DNA of 64,000 nt from Arcanobacterium pinnipediorum (GCF_023973165.1 NZ_CP099547.1:186001-250000), one strand, 5' to 3'; counted from the stretch's first letter, positions 46,745-56,206 are shown. Notes: generated by a model not told the origin, from the letters alone. A program made the numbers and translations.

Positions 46745-46786
46745 ATGATCAACATGATGAATCGAAACTGGTGGTGGCTCGCGTAG
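46745..46786 (+). CDS. trpL: trp leader peptide
   Basis: A 13-residue frame, MINMMNRNWWWLA, with three consecutive Trp codons at 46769-46777, ending in TAG. Too short for ordinary gene finding. It is placed exactly as expected of a ribosome-stalling leader: immediately before the antiterminator/terminator hairpins and the tryptophan synthase gene. When charged tRNA-Trp is scarce, the ribosome should stall at the Trp codons and favour the antiterminator. The three-in-a-row Trp codons in so short a frame make chance very unlikely. Confidence 0.9.
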   Translation: MINMMNRNWWWLA

Positions 46787-46854
46787 GCGGGCCGTTTATC
46801 GACGATTCATATCCGGTTCGCATCTACTTCTTTGAAGTGGCGAGCCGGTTTTTT
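46787..46854 (+). promoter_or_regulatory. Tryptophan transcription attenuator
   Basis: Antiterminator: GCGGGCCG (46787-46794) can pair with CGGTTCGC (46814-46821), with two G-U pairs. Terminator: CCGGTTCGC (46813-46821) pairs with GCGAGCCGG (46840-46848), extended by ACTTC/GAAGT (46826-46830 with 46834-46838), followed by six Ts (46849-46854). The two structures share 46814-46821 and so exclude each other. GGCTCGC (46776-46782), overlapping the last Trp codon, can also pair with the terminator's right arm. This is a textbook ribosome-mediated attenuator. Confidence 0.88.
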
Positions 46855-46922
46855 ATGCGAGCTTGACTACCGCAAAAGAAGTAGTAACAAACTTTAACTC
46901 TTCACATATTGAAAGGTATCTC

Positions 46923-48296
46923 ATGACTCGCTCAACTCTCCTCAACGCCTACTTTGGTCAATTTGGCGGACAATACGTCCCCGAGAAACTCCTACCAGTT
47001 CTTGACGAACTCGAAGCGGCATACGTACACGCCAGCCAAGATCGCGAATTCCTCGAAGAACTCGATCAATTGCGAGAAAACTATTTAGGTCGCCCCACCC
47101 CGATCACCGAATGTGCTAATTTGCCGTTAACGACGCCGTCGTCGGAAGATTCTGTGCGCGTGCGAATCTTCCTCAAACGCGAAGACCTAGTCCACGGCGG
47201 TGCGCACAAAGGCAACCAAGTCCTCGCCCAAGGATTACTCGCCCGCCGGTTGGGTAAAACCCGGCTCATTGCAGAAACCGGTGCTGGGCAACACGGCACC
47301 GCTACCGCAATGATCGCCGCGCTCTTAGGCATGGAGTGCACAATCTATATGGGGGCAAAAGATGTAGCTCGCCAACAGCCAAATGTGTTGCGGATGCGGA
47401 TGATGGGGGCAACAGTTGTTCCAGTAGTTGGGAGTGAGGGGTCGATGTCAAACGCAATCGATACTGCGCTTAATGACTGGGTCGAAAATGTTGAAACAAC
47501 CCACTACCTGCTCGGCTCGGCATGTGGACCGCATCCATTCCCCACGCTGGTTAAAGGATTCCAGGCAGTTATTTCTCAAGAATCACGAGCACAAATGCTC
47601 GATCGTATCGGACGTCTGCCTGATATGGTGATCGCTGCAGTAGGCGGTGGCTCGAATGCCATCGGAGCATTCGCCCATTATTTAACTGATGAGCCAGGCA
47701 ACGACGATGTGCAGCTGGTAGGAGTAGAACCAGCCGGTAAAGGCCTTGATTCTGGCAAACACGGAGCGCCGTTAGCGCGCGGCAAAGTCGGCGTACTGCA
47801 CGGCAGTAAATCCTATGTTTTGCTCGGTGAATCTGGTGACGTCACCGAATCGTATTCAATTTCTGCTGGGCTAGACTATCCTGGAGTCGGCCCAGAACAC
47901 GCGTATCTGATGGAAACCGGCCGCGCCCGCTATGTTGGGATCACTGACGCTGAAGCATTGCAAGCGTTCAGGATGCTGTGCCGGTATGAAGGGATTCTCC
48001 CTGCCCTCGAATCTGCCCACGCCCTCGCCTATGCTTTCAAACTCGCTGATTCAATCAATGACGGTAACCTTGACGAAGCACTCGGCGCTGACACGGCTCG
48101 CCGCGCCCGCCAAACCGGCGAGGTAGCGCTCTTAGTCAATCTCTCGGGACGCGGGGATAAGGACGTCGAATACGTACACAATGTTATCGGGGATTTAGTG
48201 TATGACGATCCAATGACCACCCACGTCACCGAACTGCAGGTCAGCGAAGTGTTAGCCGATATGACTGCACAATCTAACGCTCGCGAAGGACTCTAA
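46923..48296 (+). CDS. trpB: Tryptophan synthase beta chain
   Basis: 457 residues from ATG 46923 (GAAAGG upstream); a frame from 46863 lies partly in the attenuator. It joins indole and serine to make tryptophan, with PLP. Visible: FGQFGGQYVPEKLLPVLDELE, RPTPI, the PLP-Lys segment FLKREDLVHGGAHKGNQVL, ETGAGQHGTATA, and the phosphate-binding VGGGSNAIG. Two residues differ from the usual NHTGAHKIN (here VHGGAHKGN). It is longer than typical TrpB (~400) at the C-terminus (RRARQTGEVALLVNLSGRGDKD). No trpA or other trp gene is in the window, so it may act on scavenged indole; that is inference. Confidence 0.92.
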   Translation: MTRSTLLNAYFGQFGGQYVPEKLLPVLDELEAAYVHASQDREFLEELDQLRENYLGRPTPITECANLPLTTPSSEDSVRVRIFLKREDLVHGGAHKGNQVLAQGLLARRLGKTRLIAETGAGQHGTATAMIAALLGMECTIYMGAKDVARQQPNVLRMRMMGATVVPVVGSEGSMSNAIDTALNDWVENVETTHYLLGSACGPHPFPTLVKGFQAVISQESRAQMLDRIGRLPDMVIAAVGGGSNAIGAFAHYLTDEPGNDDVQLVGVEPAGKGLDSGKHGAPLARGKVGVLHGSKSYVLLGESGDVTESYSISAGLDYPGVGPEHAYLMETGRARYVGITDAEALQAFRMLCRYEGILPALESAHALAYAFKLADSINDGNLDEALGADTARRARQTGEVALLVNLSGRGDKDVEYVHNVIGDLVYDDPMTTHVTELQVSEVLADMTAQSNAREGL

Positions 48297-48297
48297 G

Positions 48298-49638
48298 CTA
48301 GAGAACCATCGCGGCGATCCAGCCTGCGGCTAGGAGCGGGAGATTGAAGTGTAAGAATGTGGGGATAACAGAATCTCGGATGTGGTCGTGATGGCCATCG
48401 ACGTTTAGTCCCGAAGTAGGACCAAGAGTTGAATCTGAAGCAGGTGATCCGGCGTCTCCTAGCGCGCCGGCTGTTCCGATGATAGCGACGGTGGCCAGTG
48501 GGGAAAACCCGAGCGAAGCTGCCAGCGGAACATAGATGGTGCTGATAATTGGCAGCGTGGAGAAGGATGATCCAATGCCTAGCGTGACGATGAGTCCTAC
48601 GATTAACATTGCGAGGGCTGCTAGTGCTTTGTTTCCAGCCACTAGCGTGTTGGCAGCTGACACGAGAGATTCTATGTGCCCAGTAGCGTTCATCACCGAT
48701 GCAAAGCCTTGCGCAGAAATCATGGTGAAGCCGATGATTGCCATCATCTTCATGCCTTCGCTAAACGCGTTGTCAGCTTGGCGTAGTTTCAGCGTGCCGG
48801 TGAATAAGAATACGCTCAAGCCCAACAGGGCTCCGAGCAAGAGTGCGTCTGCTTCGTAGCCGAGAGAATTAAGGAGAAGTTGAGTGCCGAACGTGACTAG
48901 GACAGCAACGACGGAGACGATGAGATTCTTTTTTGACACCGGTGGCGCGTGGTTGGGGGCAGCGGCCTCGGTTTGTGGGTAGTTGCGCGGTGCACTATAG
49001 GAAAAACCGACGGCGATCACTAGTCCCACGAGCATTCCGGTTGCGGGAATTGCCATCGCATGCATCACGTTCAGGCCACTGACGTCGAGCCCGGCTTTGG
49101 CGATGTTGCCGAGCAAAATATCGTTGAGGAACACCGAACCGAAACCGAGAGGAATAAACATGTAGGTTGTAACTAGGCCGAAAGTCAGGATCGAGGCAAC
49201 AACACGGCGATCTAGGTGAAGCTGGTTAAATACTGGGATCAGTGGTGGGATAAGGATAGGAATAAACGCTATATGTACCGGTATTAGGTTCTGGCTGAAG
49301 ATCGCCATCAAGAGGATACCGCCGAGCAGGCTGTACTTTATCAGCGCAGTGCGCGAAGCAGTCTTAGTAGACGTCGTACGGCGAATTAACTGGGAGGCCA
49401 AAACTTCGGGGAGACCAGCGTGTGCCACAGCCATGGCGAAGGCGCCTAACAGCCCGTAGGATAATGCGATTTTAGCGCCATCTCCTAGACCGAGTTCGAA
49501 TGCCAACATGGTGCCATCTAGACCCAGACCAGCACTCAAGCCGCCGGCCAAAGCGCCGATGAATAGTGCGATCACCACATGAACACGTAACAGTGCAAGG
49601 ATCAACATCAAGATAACGGCTAGTAAGACGGCGTTCAT
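48298..49638 (-). CDS. NhaC-like transporter, COG2056/YuiF group
   Basis: 446 residues from ATG 49638, with about twelve membrane helices. The start MNAVLLAVILMLILALLRV, followed by ALFIGALAGGLSAGLGLDGTM, and GDAGSPASDSTLGPTSGLNVDGHHDHIRDSVIPTF near the end, are typical of the COG2056 NhaC-superfamily group, annotated as Na+/H+ antiporters or (YuiF) a putative histidine transporter. Substrate is thus unproven; an amino acid is as likely as Na+. It is convergent with trpB, with one base between the stops, which invites the guess of an aromatic or other amino-acid carrier. Confidence 0.85.
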   Translation of the reverse strand: MNAVLLAVILMLILALLRVHVVIALFIGALAGGLSAGLGLDGTMLAFELGLGDGAKIALSYGLLGAFAMAVAHAGLPEVLASQLIRRTTSTKTASRTALIKYSLLGGILLMAIFSQNLIPVHIAFIPILIPPLIPVFNQLHLDRRVVASILTFGLVTTYMFIPLGFGSVFLNDILLGNIAKAGLDVSGLNVMHAMAIPATGMLVGLVIAVGFSYSAPRNYPQTEAAAPNHAPPVSKKNLIVSVVAVLVTFGTQLLLNSLGYEADALLLGALLGLSVFLFTGTLKLRQADNAFSEGMKMMAIIGFTMISAQGFASVMNATGHIESLVSAANTLVAGNKALAALAMLIVGLIVTLGIGSSFSTLPIISTIYVPLAASLGFSPLATVAIIGTAGALGDAGSPASDSTLGPTSGLNVDGHHDHIRDSVIPTFLHFNLPLLAAGWIAAMVL

Positions 49639-49848
49639 AGGTCTAACTCTATGTTTGACGCAGACTTCTCTCAAGAAACTGGAAAATATCTCAAGATATG
49701 GTCATTTTATGAGAATATGACCGCGCTGTTATGGGGTTCTAGGGGGGCAGAAAAGTTCTCGTATCTAGGACTAAAGTGGTAGATTATACACGGACTAAAA
49801 CAGTTGTGTCCGACTGTTTCACTCAACCCAATGGAGGGCTAAACGCAT
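49639..49848. other. Divergent promoter region before ppdK
   Basis: 210 bases between the transporter (leftward) and PPDK (rightward). It holds an imperfect inverted repeat AAACAGT/ACTGTTT (49798-49804 and 49813-49819), an AT-rich GATTATACA near 49781-49789 that may be a -10 element, and GGAGGG near 49832-49837 as the ppdK RBS. No gene. Confidence 0.4.
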
Positions 49849-52587
49849 ATGACGAAATATGTCTACAACTTTACCGAAGGTGACAAAGATCAGAAAGATT
49901 TGCTCGGTGGCAAGGGCGCTAACCTTGCAGAAATGACAAAACTGGGGTTGCCAGTTCCCCCTGGCTTTACCATCACTACTGAAACGTGCCGCTACTATTT
50001 GGGCCACAACAGTGTCCCAGAACAACTCGATGATCAGGTTACCCGGGCGATTGCTGATGTGGAAAACGTCATGGGTAAGAAACTGGGTGACCCACGTGAT
50101 CCACTCTTGATGTCAGTACGTTCTGGCGCTAAATTCTCCATGCCAGGAATGATGGAGACTGTGCTCAACATTGGACTCAATGATGAGTCCGTGCTCGGAT
50201 TATCACAGATCGGAAATGAGCGTTTTGCATGGGATTCCTACCGTCGCTTAATCCAGATGTTTGGCAAAACCGTGATGGATATCGACGGCGATCTGTTCGC
50301 AACCGCGTTGCATACCCTTCAAGAGCGCAACGGTTACTCCGGCGATCTTGATATGACCACCGAAGATCTCAAAGAGCTCGTGGGAACTTTCAAAGACATC
50401 TTCAAGAAAGAAACCGGGATCGATTTTCCGCAAGATCCACGCGAACAGCTCAACCTCGCCGTCGTAGCAGTCTTCAACTCATGGAATACTGACCGTGCCC
50501 GAATCTATCGTCGTCGGGAACATATCCCAAACGATCTCGGTACTGCAGTCAACGTCCAAACAATGGTCTTTGGCAATATGGGGCAAGGCTCAGGAACCGG
50601 TGTATGTTTCACCCGCGATCCTTCCACTGGTGATGCGGGTGTTTATGGCGACTATCTCGAAAATGCTCAAGGAGAAGACGTCGTTGCTGGAATTCGTAAC
50701 ACGTTGTCGTTAGCTGATCTTCAACGCCTAGACGAAACCTCATACAACGAACTTGTTGCCATTATGAAGAAGCTGGAAAATCACTACCGTGATCTGTGTG
50801 ATATCGAGTTCACCATCCAGCAAGGAAAACTGTGGATGTTGCAAACTCGAGTTGGAAAGCGTACTGCAGCGGCCGCATTCCGAATTGCCAAGCAACTCGT
50901 TGAAGAAGGTCTTATCACACAAGACGAAGCCGTGACGCGAGTATCGGGCGATCAACTTACCTCACTGCTCTTCCCACAGTTCGATAAGAAGGCTGCCAAG
51001 AATGTTCTCACCCGTGGCATGGCGGCTTCACCAGGAGCAGCAGTTGGAGAAATTGTTCTTAACAACGAGCAAGCAAAGGAACGTGTTGCAGCGGGAGCCT
51101 CAGTTATTCTCGTGCGCCGCGAAACCAACCCAGACGATCTCGAAGGCATGGTTGCGGCCTCGGGTGTTTTGACAGCTCGCGGTGGCAAGACCTCCCATGC
51201 TGCAGTAGTCGCCCGTGGAATGGGTCGGTGCTGTGTTGTGGGTGCTGATGAACTTCTAGTTGAAGAAGTAGCCGGAACTGTCTCGATTAAAGGCACAAAC
51301 CGAGTGTTGAAGGCCGGCGATATTATTTCCATCGACGGCACCACCGGTGAAGTCTTTGAGGGCGCTGTAGCTGTATCGAATTCGCCAGTGATGACCTACA
51401 TTTCTGAAGGTCTCCAATCTGCTCTTCAGGCAACAGATGATGCAGACACTCAAGATCTTGTGCGCGCAGTAGATATGATTCTGACCCGGGCAGATAACGC
51501 TCGGAAACTTCTTGTTCGCGCCAATGCCGATACTCCAGAAGATGCACAGCGCGCTCGCGAGTTCGGTGCGCAAGGAATTGGATTGTGCCGAACTGAGCAC
51601 ATGTTCCTCGGCGATCGGCGTAAGCTCATTGAAACAGTAATTCTCGCCAAGACCGAAGAAGCAAAGCAAGCTGCCTTCGATGCGTTGCTACCCCTGCAAA
51701 AGGGTGATTTCTTAGGAATCTTCGAGGCAATGGATGGCCTGCCAGTAACGGTACGTCTTATTGATCCGCCGCTACATGAGTTCCTTCCAGATCTGACCGA
51801 ACTTTCTGTAGAACTGGGAGTTAAGGCAGCTAAGGGTGAGAAGATTTCTGATGATGAGCGTGCCTTACTCGAAGCCGTTAAGGCTAACCACGAACAAAAC
51901 CCGATGCTTGGTTTGCGCGGTGTTCGCCTCGGATTGAAGATGCCAGGCTTGATTGCGATGCAGGTGCGTGCAATTGCTGAGGCTACTGCAGAACTGAAGA
52001 AGGCGGGCAAGGATCCGCGTCCAGAGATCATGGTTCCGCTGATCGGTTCCTCACGCGAAATGCAGATCGTTCGTGATATGGCGATCGATGTGTTGCATGC
52101 GGTATCACAAGAATATGGCGTCGAACTCGATTTGCCTATCGGCAATATGATTGAGCTGCCGCGTGCAGCGATGTCTGCCGATACGATTGCGGCCGAATCT
52201 GACTTCTTCTCCTTTGGTACCAACGATTTGACCCAAACCACGTGGGGCTTTTCGCGTGACGACGTCGAATCGACCTTCTTCAATGAATACTTCGATTACG
52301 GAGTCTTTGGTATTTCACCATTTGAGTCGATCGATATTCATGGTGTGGGGGCAGTTGTTGAGATGGGCGTTGAACGCGGCCGTCGCACTAAGCCGGAGTT
52401 GAAGATGGGCGTATGTGGCGAACACGGTGGCGATCCAGCTTCGATCCATTTCTTTGCCGAAATTGGTTTGAACTATGTTTCGTGTTCACCGTTCCGAGTG
52501 CCAGTTGCACGTCTGGAAGCTGGCCGTGCAGCTATTTCCAACGAATCTCCTCGCGGTGTTGGTGGGGTAGCTAACCACACTGCATAA
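49849..52587 (+). CDS. ppdK: Pyruvate, phosphate dikinase
   Basis: 912 residues, the usual size. It interconverts pyruvate, ATP and phosphate with PEP, AMP and pyrophosphate. The N-terminal ATP-grasp domain begins LLGGKGANLAEMTKLGLPVPPGFTI. The swivelling phosphohistidine domain has TARGGKTSHAAVVARGMGRCCVVG with His450. The C-terminal PEP/pyruvate barrel has LCRTEHMFL, SFGTNDLTQTTWGFSRDD, and the catalytic Cys856 in GVCGEHGG. GGAGGG precedes the ATG. With PEPCK in the same window, this gives two routes into PEP. Confidence 0.97.
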   Translation: MTKYVYNFTEGDKDQKDLLGGKGANLAEMTKLGLPVPPGFTITTETCRYYLGHNSVPEQLDDQVTRAIADVENVMGKKLGDPRDPLLMSVRSGAKFSMPGMMETVLNIGLNDESVLGLSQIGNERFAWDSYRRLIQMFGKTVMDIDGDLFATALHTLQERNGYSGDLDMTTEDLKELVGTFKDIFKKETGIDFPQDPREQLNLAVVAVFNSWNTDRARIYRRREHIPNDLGTAVNVQTMVFGNMGQGSGTGVCFTRDPSTGDAGVYGDYLENAQGEDVVAGIRNTLSLADLQRLDETSYNELVAIMKKLENHYRDLCDIEFTIQQGKLWMLQTRVGKRTAAAAFRIAKQLVEEGLITQDEAVTRVSGDQLTSLLFPQFDKKAAKNVLTRGMAASPGAAVGEIVLNNEQAKERVAAGASVILVRRETNPDDLEGMVAASGVLTARGGKTSHAAVVARGMGRCCVVGADELLVEEVAGTVSIKGTNRVLKAGDIISIDGTTGEVFEGAVAVSNSPVMTYISEGLQSALQATDDADTQDLVRAVDMILTRADNARKLLVRANADTPEDAQRAREFGAQGIGLCRTEHMFLGDRRKLIETVILAKTEEAKQAAFDALLPLQKGDFLGIFEAMDGLPVTVRLIDPPLHEFLPDLTELSVELGVKAAKGEKISDDERALLEAVKANHEQNPMLGLRGVRLGLKMPGLIAMQVRAIAEATAELKKAGKDPRPEIMVPLIGSSREMQIVRDMAIDVLHAVSQEYGVELDLPIGNMIELPRAAMSADTIAAESDFFSFGTNDLTQTTWGFSRDDVESTFFNEYFDYGVFGISPFESIDIHGVGAVVEMGVERGRRTKPELKMGVCGEHGGDPASIHFFAEIGLNYVSCSPFRVPVARLEAGRAAISNESPRGVGGVANHTA

Positions 52588-52639
52588 GGGCGCACTTGTT
52601 GGTGGCGCAGATTGGGCGACGCCGATGAGTTGAACTCTT

Positions 52640-52680
52640 GGTTGGCGCATACTCTTAGTGGTATGCGCCAACCATTTTTA
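52640..52680 (+). terminator. Terminator after ppdK
   Basis: A perfect 13-bp stem (52640-52652 with 52661-52673), an 8-base loop and an ATTTTTATTG tail; 52 bases after the stop. Confidence 0.85.
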
Positions 52681-52800
52681 TTGCAATGATCGGTATGTGG
52701 CGGTGAAGATTCTTACAGTAGAGGGCAGGGTCCGTGTAGAGTTTCGAAACCAGCATCTGGCAGACGTAGGATGGATATCCCAGAGAACAGAGGTGAGCAC

Positions 52801-54681
52801 GTGGAGCAAAAGACGCCAGGACGTATCTTAGGATTAGATGGTTTGCGGGCGATTGCTGCACTCATCGTGGTGGTCTACCATCTTATTCCTGGCGTGGCTA
52901 CAGTGGGGTATGTTGGAGTTGATATCTTCTTTGTTATCTCAGGTTTATTGATAACATCCCTACTTGCGAAAGAATTTGAGACCAATGGGTCGATCTCGTT
53001 GGGGGCATTTTGGTTACGTCGAATTCGCCGGCTTGTTCCTGCAGTTGTTCTAGCAACTATCGGCTCACTTGCGTTGGCTCGTATCTTTGGTGGAGATGCT
53101 CTTACCCAGCTTAGATGGCAAGCCTTGGGAGCCGTCACTGGTAGCTACAATTGGTTGCAAATTTCCCATTCGTCTTCCTATTTTGACCTACAGTCACCTT
53201 TGCTGTTGAACAACATGTGGTCGTTAGCAGTAGAGCAACAGTTCTACCTTTTTTGGCCGCTTGTGCTGATTATTTTTTTGTATTGCCTGCCCATGAGATT
53301 CCGTGTGGCTGCAACGCTGCTTTTGGCGGGCGCCTCGGTGGCGTTACATGTATTCACGGTCAGTGTTGATCCTACAAGTGCCTACGTCTCAACATTTTCG
53401 CACTCTTTTGGTTTAATGCTTGGCGCCGGGCTTGCGTTAGCCTTACCCGGTTTACTCTCTGGTTCTCGCGCTCCAGCACAGCCGTTGTGGGGTTATCTTT
53501 CGTGGATCGCCTTGGGAGCCATCCTCGTACTGAGCTTTAGTGTTGGCGATGGCTGGTGGATGTATCCGTGGGGGATGCTTGGTTTTTCGATACTCGCTGT
53601 TTTCGTTGTCCGGGGCTTGCTCCCTGATGCTAGTGGATTTGGTGCCCGTAGTGTGCGAGCCGTACTCCAATGGCCACCGCTCGTCTGGTTAGGGCACAGG
53701 TCTTACGGAATCTACCTCTGGCACTGGCCGCTACATGTTATCGGGTTTTACCATTCGCCTTTCGCGGTTCGCCCTACCGCGATCGTTATTGTTGTGCTGA
53801 GCATTATTTTTGCTGATTTATCTTACCGCTTCGTTGAAACCCCTATCCGACGATACGGATTGCGGCTCTGGCTGAGTCAAAAACGCCACGCACATACTTC
53901 GAGATTGGTATACGCCACGGGGTTGGGGGTGCTCAGTGTTCTTGCTGTGGCTGGAATTTTAACAGAGCGCCAGATGTCTTCCGGAGAACGATACCTGCAT
54001 ATGGCGCAGCAAGAAATTCAAACCCGCCAGCACGACGACGGCGATTCTCCGCCTTCGGACCCACCAGCCGCAGGTGCACAAACAGAATCGAACGTAGGTG
54101 GGGGTAAAACTGAGGTTCTTCCCCCAGCGCCAGATGCGTCATCGGCTGCGCCTTCTCCTGAACTCGGCGAAAGTAGAACGCAGGTGGCGCAGTTGGTGGG
54201 TAATAATGTGATCGTTATCGGTGATTCGGTGACGGTAGCTGCTCAGCCAGCGTTAGAAAATCTGCTTCCGGGAATCATTGTTGACGGTGCTGTTTCTCGT
54301 TCAGTTAAAGCATTTGCGGCCATCGCCGAGCAATATCAGCTTCGCAACGAGTTACGTCCTTATGTTGTGATAGCCCTTGGTACTAATGCAGCCATCACCG
54401 CCCAGGATGTCGAAAGTATTTTGACGATTGTAGGCGAGGAGCGCAAGGTTGTATTTGTTACTGCTTCCGCCCCTGAATATGCTACTTGGGTTCCGATTGC
54501 GAATGCTACGATGCGTAGCTTTGCCGCCCAGTATCCTGATCGCATTGTAATAGCTGATTGGGAAGCTATTGCGTTGAGCCATCCCGAATATTTAGCCGGT
54601 GATAAAATCCACCCCGATTCTGAGGGTGGGCAACTATTTGCTGATGCGATTGTGCAGGCGTTGAAACAATTCTCACGGTGA
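52801..54681 (+). CDS. Acyltransferase family 3 protein with C-terminal SGNH domain
   Basis: About 626 residues from GTG 52801, chosen because AGAGG lies 8 bases upstream; an in-frame ATG at 52771 is possible. The N-terminal ~370 residues form the multi-helix OafA-type integral membrane acyltransferase (LDGLRAIAALIVVVYHL with the catalytic His, GVDIFFVISGLLIT, FWLRRIRRLVPA). A Ser/Pro-rich linker follows, then an extracellular SGNH hydrolase-like domain with VIVIGDSVTVAAQPAL and HPDSEGGQLF as its catalytic blocks. Such proteins O-acylate cell-wall or surface polysaccharides. The target glycan cannot be told. Confidence 0.9.
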   Translation: MEQKTPGRILGLDGLRAIAALIVVVYHLIPGVATVGYVGVDIFFVISGLLITSLLAKEFETNGSISLGAFWLRRIRRLVPAVVLATIGSLALARIFGGDALTQLRWQALGAVTGSYNWLQISHSSSYFDLQSPLLLNNMWSLAVEQQFYLFWPLVLIIFLYCLPMRFRVAATLLLAGASVALHVFTVSVDPTSAYVSTFSHSFGLMLGAGLALALPGLLSGSRAPAQPLWGYLSWIALGAILVLSFSVGDGWWMYPWGMLGFSILAVFVVRGLLPDASGFGARSVRAVLQWPPLVWLGHRSYGIYLWHWPLHVIGFYHSPFAVRPTAIVIVVLSIIFADLSYRFVETPIRRYGLRLWLSQKRHAHTSRLVYATGLGVLSVLAVAGILTERQMSSGERYLHMAQQEIQTRQHDDGDSPPSDPPAAGAQTESNVGGGKTEVLPPAPDASSAAPSPELGESRTQVAQLVGNNVIVIGDSVTVAAQPALENLLPGIIVDGAVSRSVKAFAAIAEQYQLRNELRPYVVIALGTNAAITAQDVESILTIVGEERKVVFVTASAPEYATWVPIANATMRSFAAQYPDRIVIADWEAIALSHPEYLAGDKIHPDSEGGQLFADAIVQALKQFSR

Positions 54682-54786
54682 AATATGAAACTGTCTAGGA
54701 ACCTGTGAGCACTTCGCTGTAAGATTGTTTCAGGATTATCTGCTCGATATGGAGATCAACTCCATACGGTCTGGGAGGAGGAGAAC

Positions 54787-56151
54787 ATGGCGGTCTTTGC
54801 GTTAAATAATGGGCGTTTAGAAGATGCTCCACGCTATGTAGGAGATTCGCAGCGTATATCGAGCCAACTGTTACGTGCGATTAGTTCCCAGACTCTCGCT
54901 CTTATTAACCGGCAACTCTTCCCCGTGGGAAACGTCACTAATGAACATTCTGGGGAGCCGCATCAATCTCTGATCGCGCTCGATTCGGCAAAGCGGGTCG
55001 TCACAATCGAGGTCATTAACACCCTCGATTCGGAAGCTCTCAGCCAAGCTATCCAACGTTCGGGCAAGTTCAGCACTCTTAATCGTCAGCAACTTTTGCA
55101 CATTTACCCAGGCACAGAACAAGATTTTGCGCACCATTGGAGTTTGTTCGTTGAAGGCACGGCTCCGATGTCTACCACCGCACCACGCATATACATATTC
55201 TGCCTTCACATAGATCACGATGCGCGCGAAGCACTTAGTGCACTCGATGTTGAGGTTAAACTGATTGTCCCACACCAAGGCAATGATTCAACACTTGTTG
55301 AAGTCACTGACATTGACGCATACGCGCCATTTTTGCTCAGTGCGCCCCAAGCGCCATGGATGATAGGTAGTGGCGATGTTTCCCAACCAACGCCATACCA
55401 CAGCGAACTAGATGCTGGCCTTGATACCAATCCTGGCAACGGCAACACACCAGTGGCTCAGATGGAAGAACCCACAACGGAACTAGTTGATCAGTCGCTA
55501 TGGGACATTAAAGGCTGGGTAGAACATCCAGAGATTCCGCACCTGCCATCCCATGCTGCGAGTCCGCGGCGGTCACGTCACGATATTTCCGTTACCGGTT
55601 ATGATAAGCGTGCCCAGCTCACTATGTTTGACGACGATGAACCAGCTGTATCCGATGCGCAACCGGCATCTGCAGAACCTAGCTCCCAACGCCAAGATTC
55701 GGCAATAAAACTAGCTCAACTCACCGAGCCTCCCCGTCGTCGTAGTCGGCGCGCTAAGCTGGCGCACGAGGCTGCGCCGCAAACTTCTTCTGGCGCGCTA
55801 ACACCCAAACAATCCGGTTTACTTGACGAAACTGGCGAAACAACGCAAACAGCTTCGTTGCGCCCCGATTCCGATGCGGTGCTATACCAGCAACTACTCG
55901 ACCGTGCCAAGCGTGCCGAACAGCGCCTATGGGACAAGTCAGCTCCCAAGCACTCAGTAGATCCGATCATTTTTTCCGAAGAGCAATCTGCAAGCGAAGC
56001 CGAACGTGCGGTTGCCCAAGCCGCAGCACATGACCAAATCCAGCTTGCAGAATGGATCAAGCAACAACGCCTAGCCGGGCTAGATCCTCAAACCTCAAAT
56101 CACACCCAACAACACCTGCGTCGTTCCCGGCGCGCACGCAAAGACCAATAG
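54787..56151 (+). CDS. Hypothetical protein with possible PD-(D/E)XK-like N-terminus
   Basis: 454 residues. Residues ~55-100 have the pattern SLIALDSAKRVVTIEVINTLDSEALSQAIQ, which resembles the Asp...Glu-x-x strand core of PD-(D/E)XK nucleases such as the NucS group, but the Lys that should follow is absent (EVI then Asn). So any nuclease function is doubtful. Residues ~230-454 are low-complexity, charged and Pro/Ser/Gln-rich with repeated RRSR clusters (SPRRSRHD, PPRRRSRRAKLAHE, HLRRSRRARKDQ), probably disordered and nucleic-acid-binding. GGAGGAGG precedes the ATG at 54787. No family recognised. Confidence 0.65.
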   Translation: MAVFALNNGRLEDAPRYVGDSQRISSQLLRAISSQTLALINRQLFPVGNVTNEHSGEPHQSLIALDSAKRVVTIEVINTLDSEALSQAIQRSGKFSTLNRQQLLHIYPGTEQDFAHHWSLFVEGTAPMSTTAPRIYIFCLHIDHDAREALSALDVEVKLIVPHQGNDSTLVEVTDIDAYAPFLLSAPQAPWMIGSGDVSQPTPYHSELDAGLDTNPGNGNTPVAQMEEPTTELVDQSLWDIKGWVEHPEIPHLPSHAASPRRSRHDISVTGYDKRAQLTMFDDDEPAVSDAQPASAEPSSQRQDSAIKLAQLTEPPRRRSRRAKLAHEAAPQTSSGALTPKQSGLLDETGETTQTASLRPDSDAVLYQQLLDRAKRAEQRLWDKSAPKHSVDPIIFSEEQSASEAERAVAQAAAHDQIQLAEWIKQQRLAGLDPQTSNHTQQHLRRSRRARKDQ

Positions 56152-56206
56152 CAACAAGACTCACTTCAACGGCAATCTCGCAGGTCTGAAATAGTGAAAT
56201 ACGTGG

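Noticed and set aside
49639..49848. T-box or riboswitch before ppdK or the transporter
   Set aside because: No T-box sequence or specifier/antiterminator arrangement could be found.
54871..55278. 135-codon minus-strand frame inside the unknown gene at 54787
   Set aside because: Antisense shadow with no RBS; codon use fits the plus-strand gene.
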